A model generated the notes under the pieces. The model was not told the origin of the DNA, ran no database searches, and saw only the letters and a list, made by a program, of their open reading frames with translations. The translations under genes and the position numbers were made by a program. Shown here piece by piece: positions 62,083-64,000 of a stretch of DNA of 64,000 bases. How positions within the stretch are numbered: the first letter of the stretch is position 1; each line of letters begins with the position of its first letter. Source of the DNA: Blasia pusilla (Eukaryota; Marchantiophyta; Marchantiopsida; Blasiales); the NCBI GenBank assembly GCA_050084515.1, contig CM114271.1, positions 496,001-560,000 on the forward strand. The letters are read 5' to 3'.

Positions 62083-63420
62083 ACATATACCACATTTGAA
62101 TCCTTTCATACTTGATTTTATTTAATATTGACCTTAGCTTAAGGGAAAATGGAAAAAAGATTTAAGTTATCTTTCAATTTCTTTTTGATGTTTTTTCACT
62201 TTTTTTTGGGTAGTTCCCAATGTTTGGCATTTTTTATACAAATTAAGTGCTTGGATTTTTCCTTTTCTCCCTCCTATTTTATTATTTAACTTAAAATATA
62301 CTCTCTCTTTTTAAATCCCATGTCTTCCTCCTATTCATTAAGATTTATCTTAAATTTTATTTTTAATATTTTTTTGAAAATCCCAAGTCTCCTTAATATT
62401 CAAATTTTTTCTCATCTTCTAAAAAATTTGAGGAAATTTTTTTTTGAACTTTCAAGCGTGATTGGGAGGATAATTTAAACTTTATTTTGGAAGTAAAAAT
62501 TTGGGTCAAAAGAATACATTTTCAAAATGATGAGAGGTAAGAAGGTTTTCTACTTTTAAATAAAGGGTTTTCAAATTAGATTTTCAATCGTCATAATTAT
62601 TAAGTCAAAAATTATAGATATGATTATTTATATCAGATTATTGCATGTGAAACTCCTTCTTGGGACATGTTTCCAAGGGTTTCAAATTTGTTTCCCTAAC
62701 TTATTTAATACCTAACAAACAAAGAACTACATTTGTTCTTTGTTTGTTAGGTATTAAATATCCAACTAAAAAAGTTTCAAGTCAAAATTCAGGATGTTAG
62801 AAACATATTTATGAAAGTCCTTATCCAACCGAGAAAGTTTCATGTGACACTTACATTGCCAAAAATATTTCATAAAAGTAGACAATGAAATGTTTCTCCC
62901 ATTGTAAGAACTTCATTGGATACTTTGAACTTTTTCATTTCCATCCACTCAATTGTATGGGCTCCAAATTACTAGTGTTATTTACTGATTCGTCTGATTT
63001 TCTTTCGAAATAAGACAACACTAGTATAGAAACCATGCTATGCAAGAAGACAAATAATCAGGTTGCCATATAAATTTTAAACAAAATTTTTGTAGCTCAT
63101 GTTACTGAAATATTCTTTTCCCATTGGCATATACTATATTAGAAAATAAAAAATCACCATCCCCTAATGATATAGATGACGCTCCATGTTTTTTCTTTTT
63201 TAAATGGCCTTATTTACCAGGTTCTTTCCGTACATAGTAATACTCCTTCGAATGAGAATACAAATTTCTGAAACACATGCTACGGATACGGATCATGTAA
63301 TTCCATTTGTTTAGACAAAACGAGTACTAAACAATCACTTTCGTTTGTATTTATTAGAGTAATAAAATAAATAAAACACTCACAATTTAAAAAATATTAT
63401 AAAATTTTGTCTCGAACATA
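62083..63420. other. AT-rich stretch, no gene recognised
   Basis: Contains only the perfect hairpin at 62702-62760 and poly-T/poly-A runs. Confidence 0.5.
62702..62760. repeat. Perfect 26-bp inverted repeat with 7-nt loop
   Basis: Arms 62702-62727 and 62735-62760 are exact complements (core CCTAACAAACAAAGAAC), with loop TACATTT. It stands alone in AT-rich DNA. Confidence 0.93.
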
Positions 63421-63429
63421 CGTGGCATA

Positions 63430-64000
63430 AGACGTTCACCTCCACTAAGTTTACGCAATGCACGTGAGCAGTGAGTAGTCCATCACAGATTCTGGGCTGT
63501 ATCGGGGTGGGGATACACAAGCCTTGCGCGTAGGGGCGTGCCTAAACATCCGCCCTAGCTTCTCGCAGATTTCTAAGGGCAGTTGTCGATTCCAGGCGGG
63601 GGATGGTATCATGGTAATAGAGGGAATAGGAAGCCATAGTGGCGGGACTCTACCGGATCTGAAAGCCACGGAATACGAGCCGGAGCACAGAGAGGGAGCG
63701 GGCCACGGTCAGTGGAAACGAATCTGGTCGCACACAGGACGATCACGCGTGAGCCGCAGCATTCGGGTCGACGGTTGGCGATGGGAGGAACAAAAGGCCG
63801 ATGTATTCGTGTACGCAGATTTGGCTCGAAAATATGCCGCACATGAAGTGTTCTATGATTGGGGTAGACTAACCCGAACGCTCTAGTGGAAACGAATCCG
63901 GTGCAGGTTTGGAGGAACATGGTGGGCTCGAAAGTGGTCGGGTTCTACAGGGTGGAAAGTTTATCCGAGCGCGGTGTGGAGACGAATCGGGAGGAGGTTA
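63430..64000. other. GC-rich edge region, possible start of a further gene
   Basis: An abrupt rise in GC after 63420, with a CACGTG (G-box) near 63461. The word GGARACGAATC recurs at about 63715, 63888 and 63977. Frames on both strands (63524-63886 plus, 63920-63609 minus) are open, but I recognise neither. This may be promoter or first-exon DNA of a gene beyond the window. Confidence 0.35.

Overview
The window looks like nuclear DNA of a land plant, most likely an early-diverging one (bryophyte-like; my inference from gene style, not proven). The evidence is two clearly recognisable eukaryotic genes split by GT-AG introns, both on the minus strand, set among decayed Ty3/gypsy and Ty1/copia retrotransposons, solo LTRs, inverted-repeat elements and (CT)n tracts. 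I saw no bacterial, organellar, rRNA, tRNA or CRISPR feature.

Layout. 1-3600: minus-strand Ty3/gypsy gag remnant broken by two stops, a 20-bp minisatellite and an LTR fragment. 3600-6750: AT-rich DNA and a TIR element. 6777-8600: a TATA box, pyrimidine-rich start region and GC-rich leader-like DNA with a 239-codon ORF. 10300-16150: AT-rich repeat-derived DNA. 16200-21400: a leader-like region followed by a 469-codon ORF whose C-terminal part weakly resembles an FLZ zinc finger. 22675-26450 (minus): a 12-13 exon CNOT9/RCD1/CAF40-like gene, rebuilt here exon by exon. 27220-33070: a foldback element, LTR fragments and a minus-strand gypsy pol interrupted by a solo LTR. 35219-46086 (minus): a 9-exon MSL10-type mechanosensitive channel gene of 1167 codons. 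46087-48200: its upstream region, with CT tracts. 49850-52440: a 273-bp tandem array, an LTR and a MITE. 53012-55780: a 3'-truncated copia element with LTR, primer-binding site, gag, protease, integrase and RT remnants. 58640-60440: a long CT microsatellite and a second gypsy remnant. 60440-64000: MITE and LTR copies, a perfect hairpin and a GC-rich edge.

The genes do not form a pathway. CNOT9 belongs to the CCR4-NOT mRNA-deadenylation complex, and MSL10-type channels gate ion flow at the plasma membrane under tension. The FLZ family, if that call holds, is linked to SnRK1 signalling. The points most worth a second look are the strongly diverged CNOT9-like gene, the tandem duplications and hairpins inside MSL introns, the LTR-LTR junction near 28773, the solo LTR nested in gypsy pol, and the perfect hairpins scattered in AT-rich DNA. 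I did not find a clear case of a wholly new biological system.
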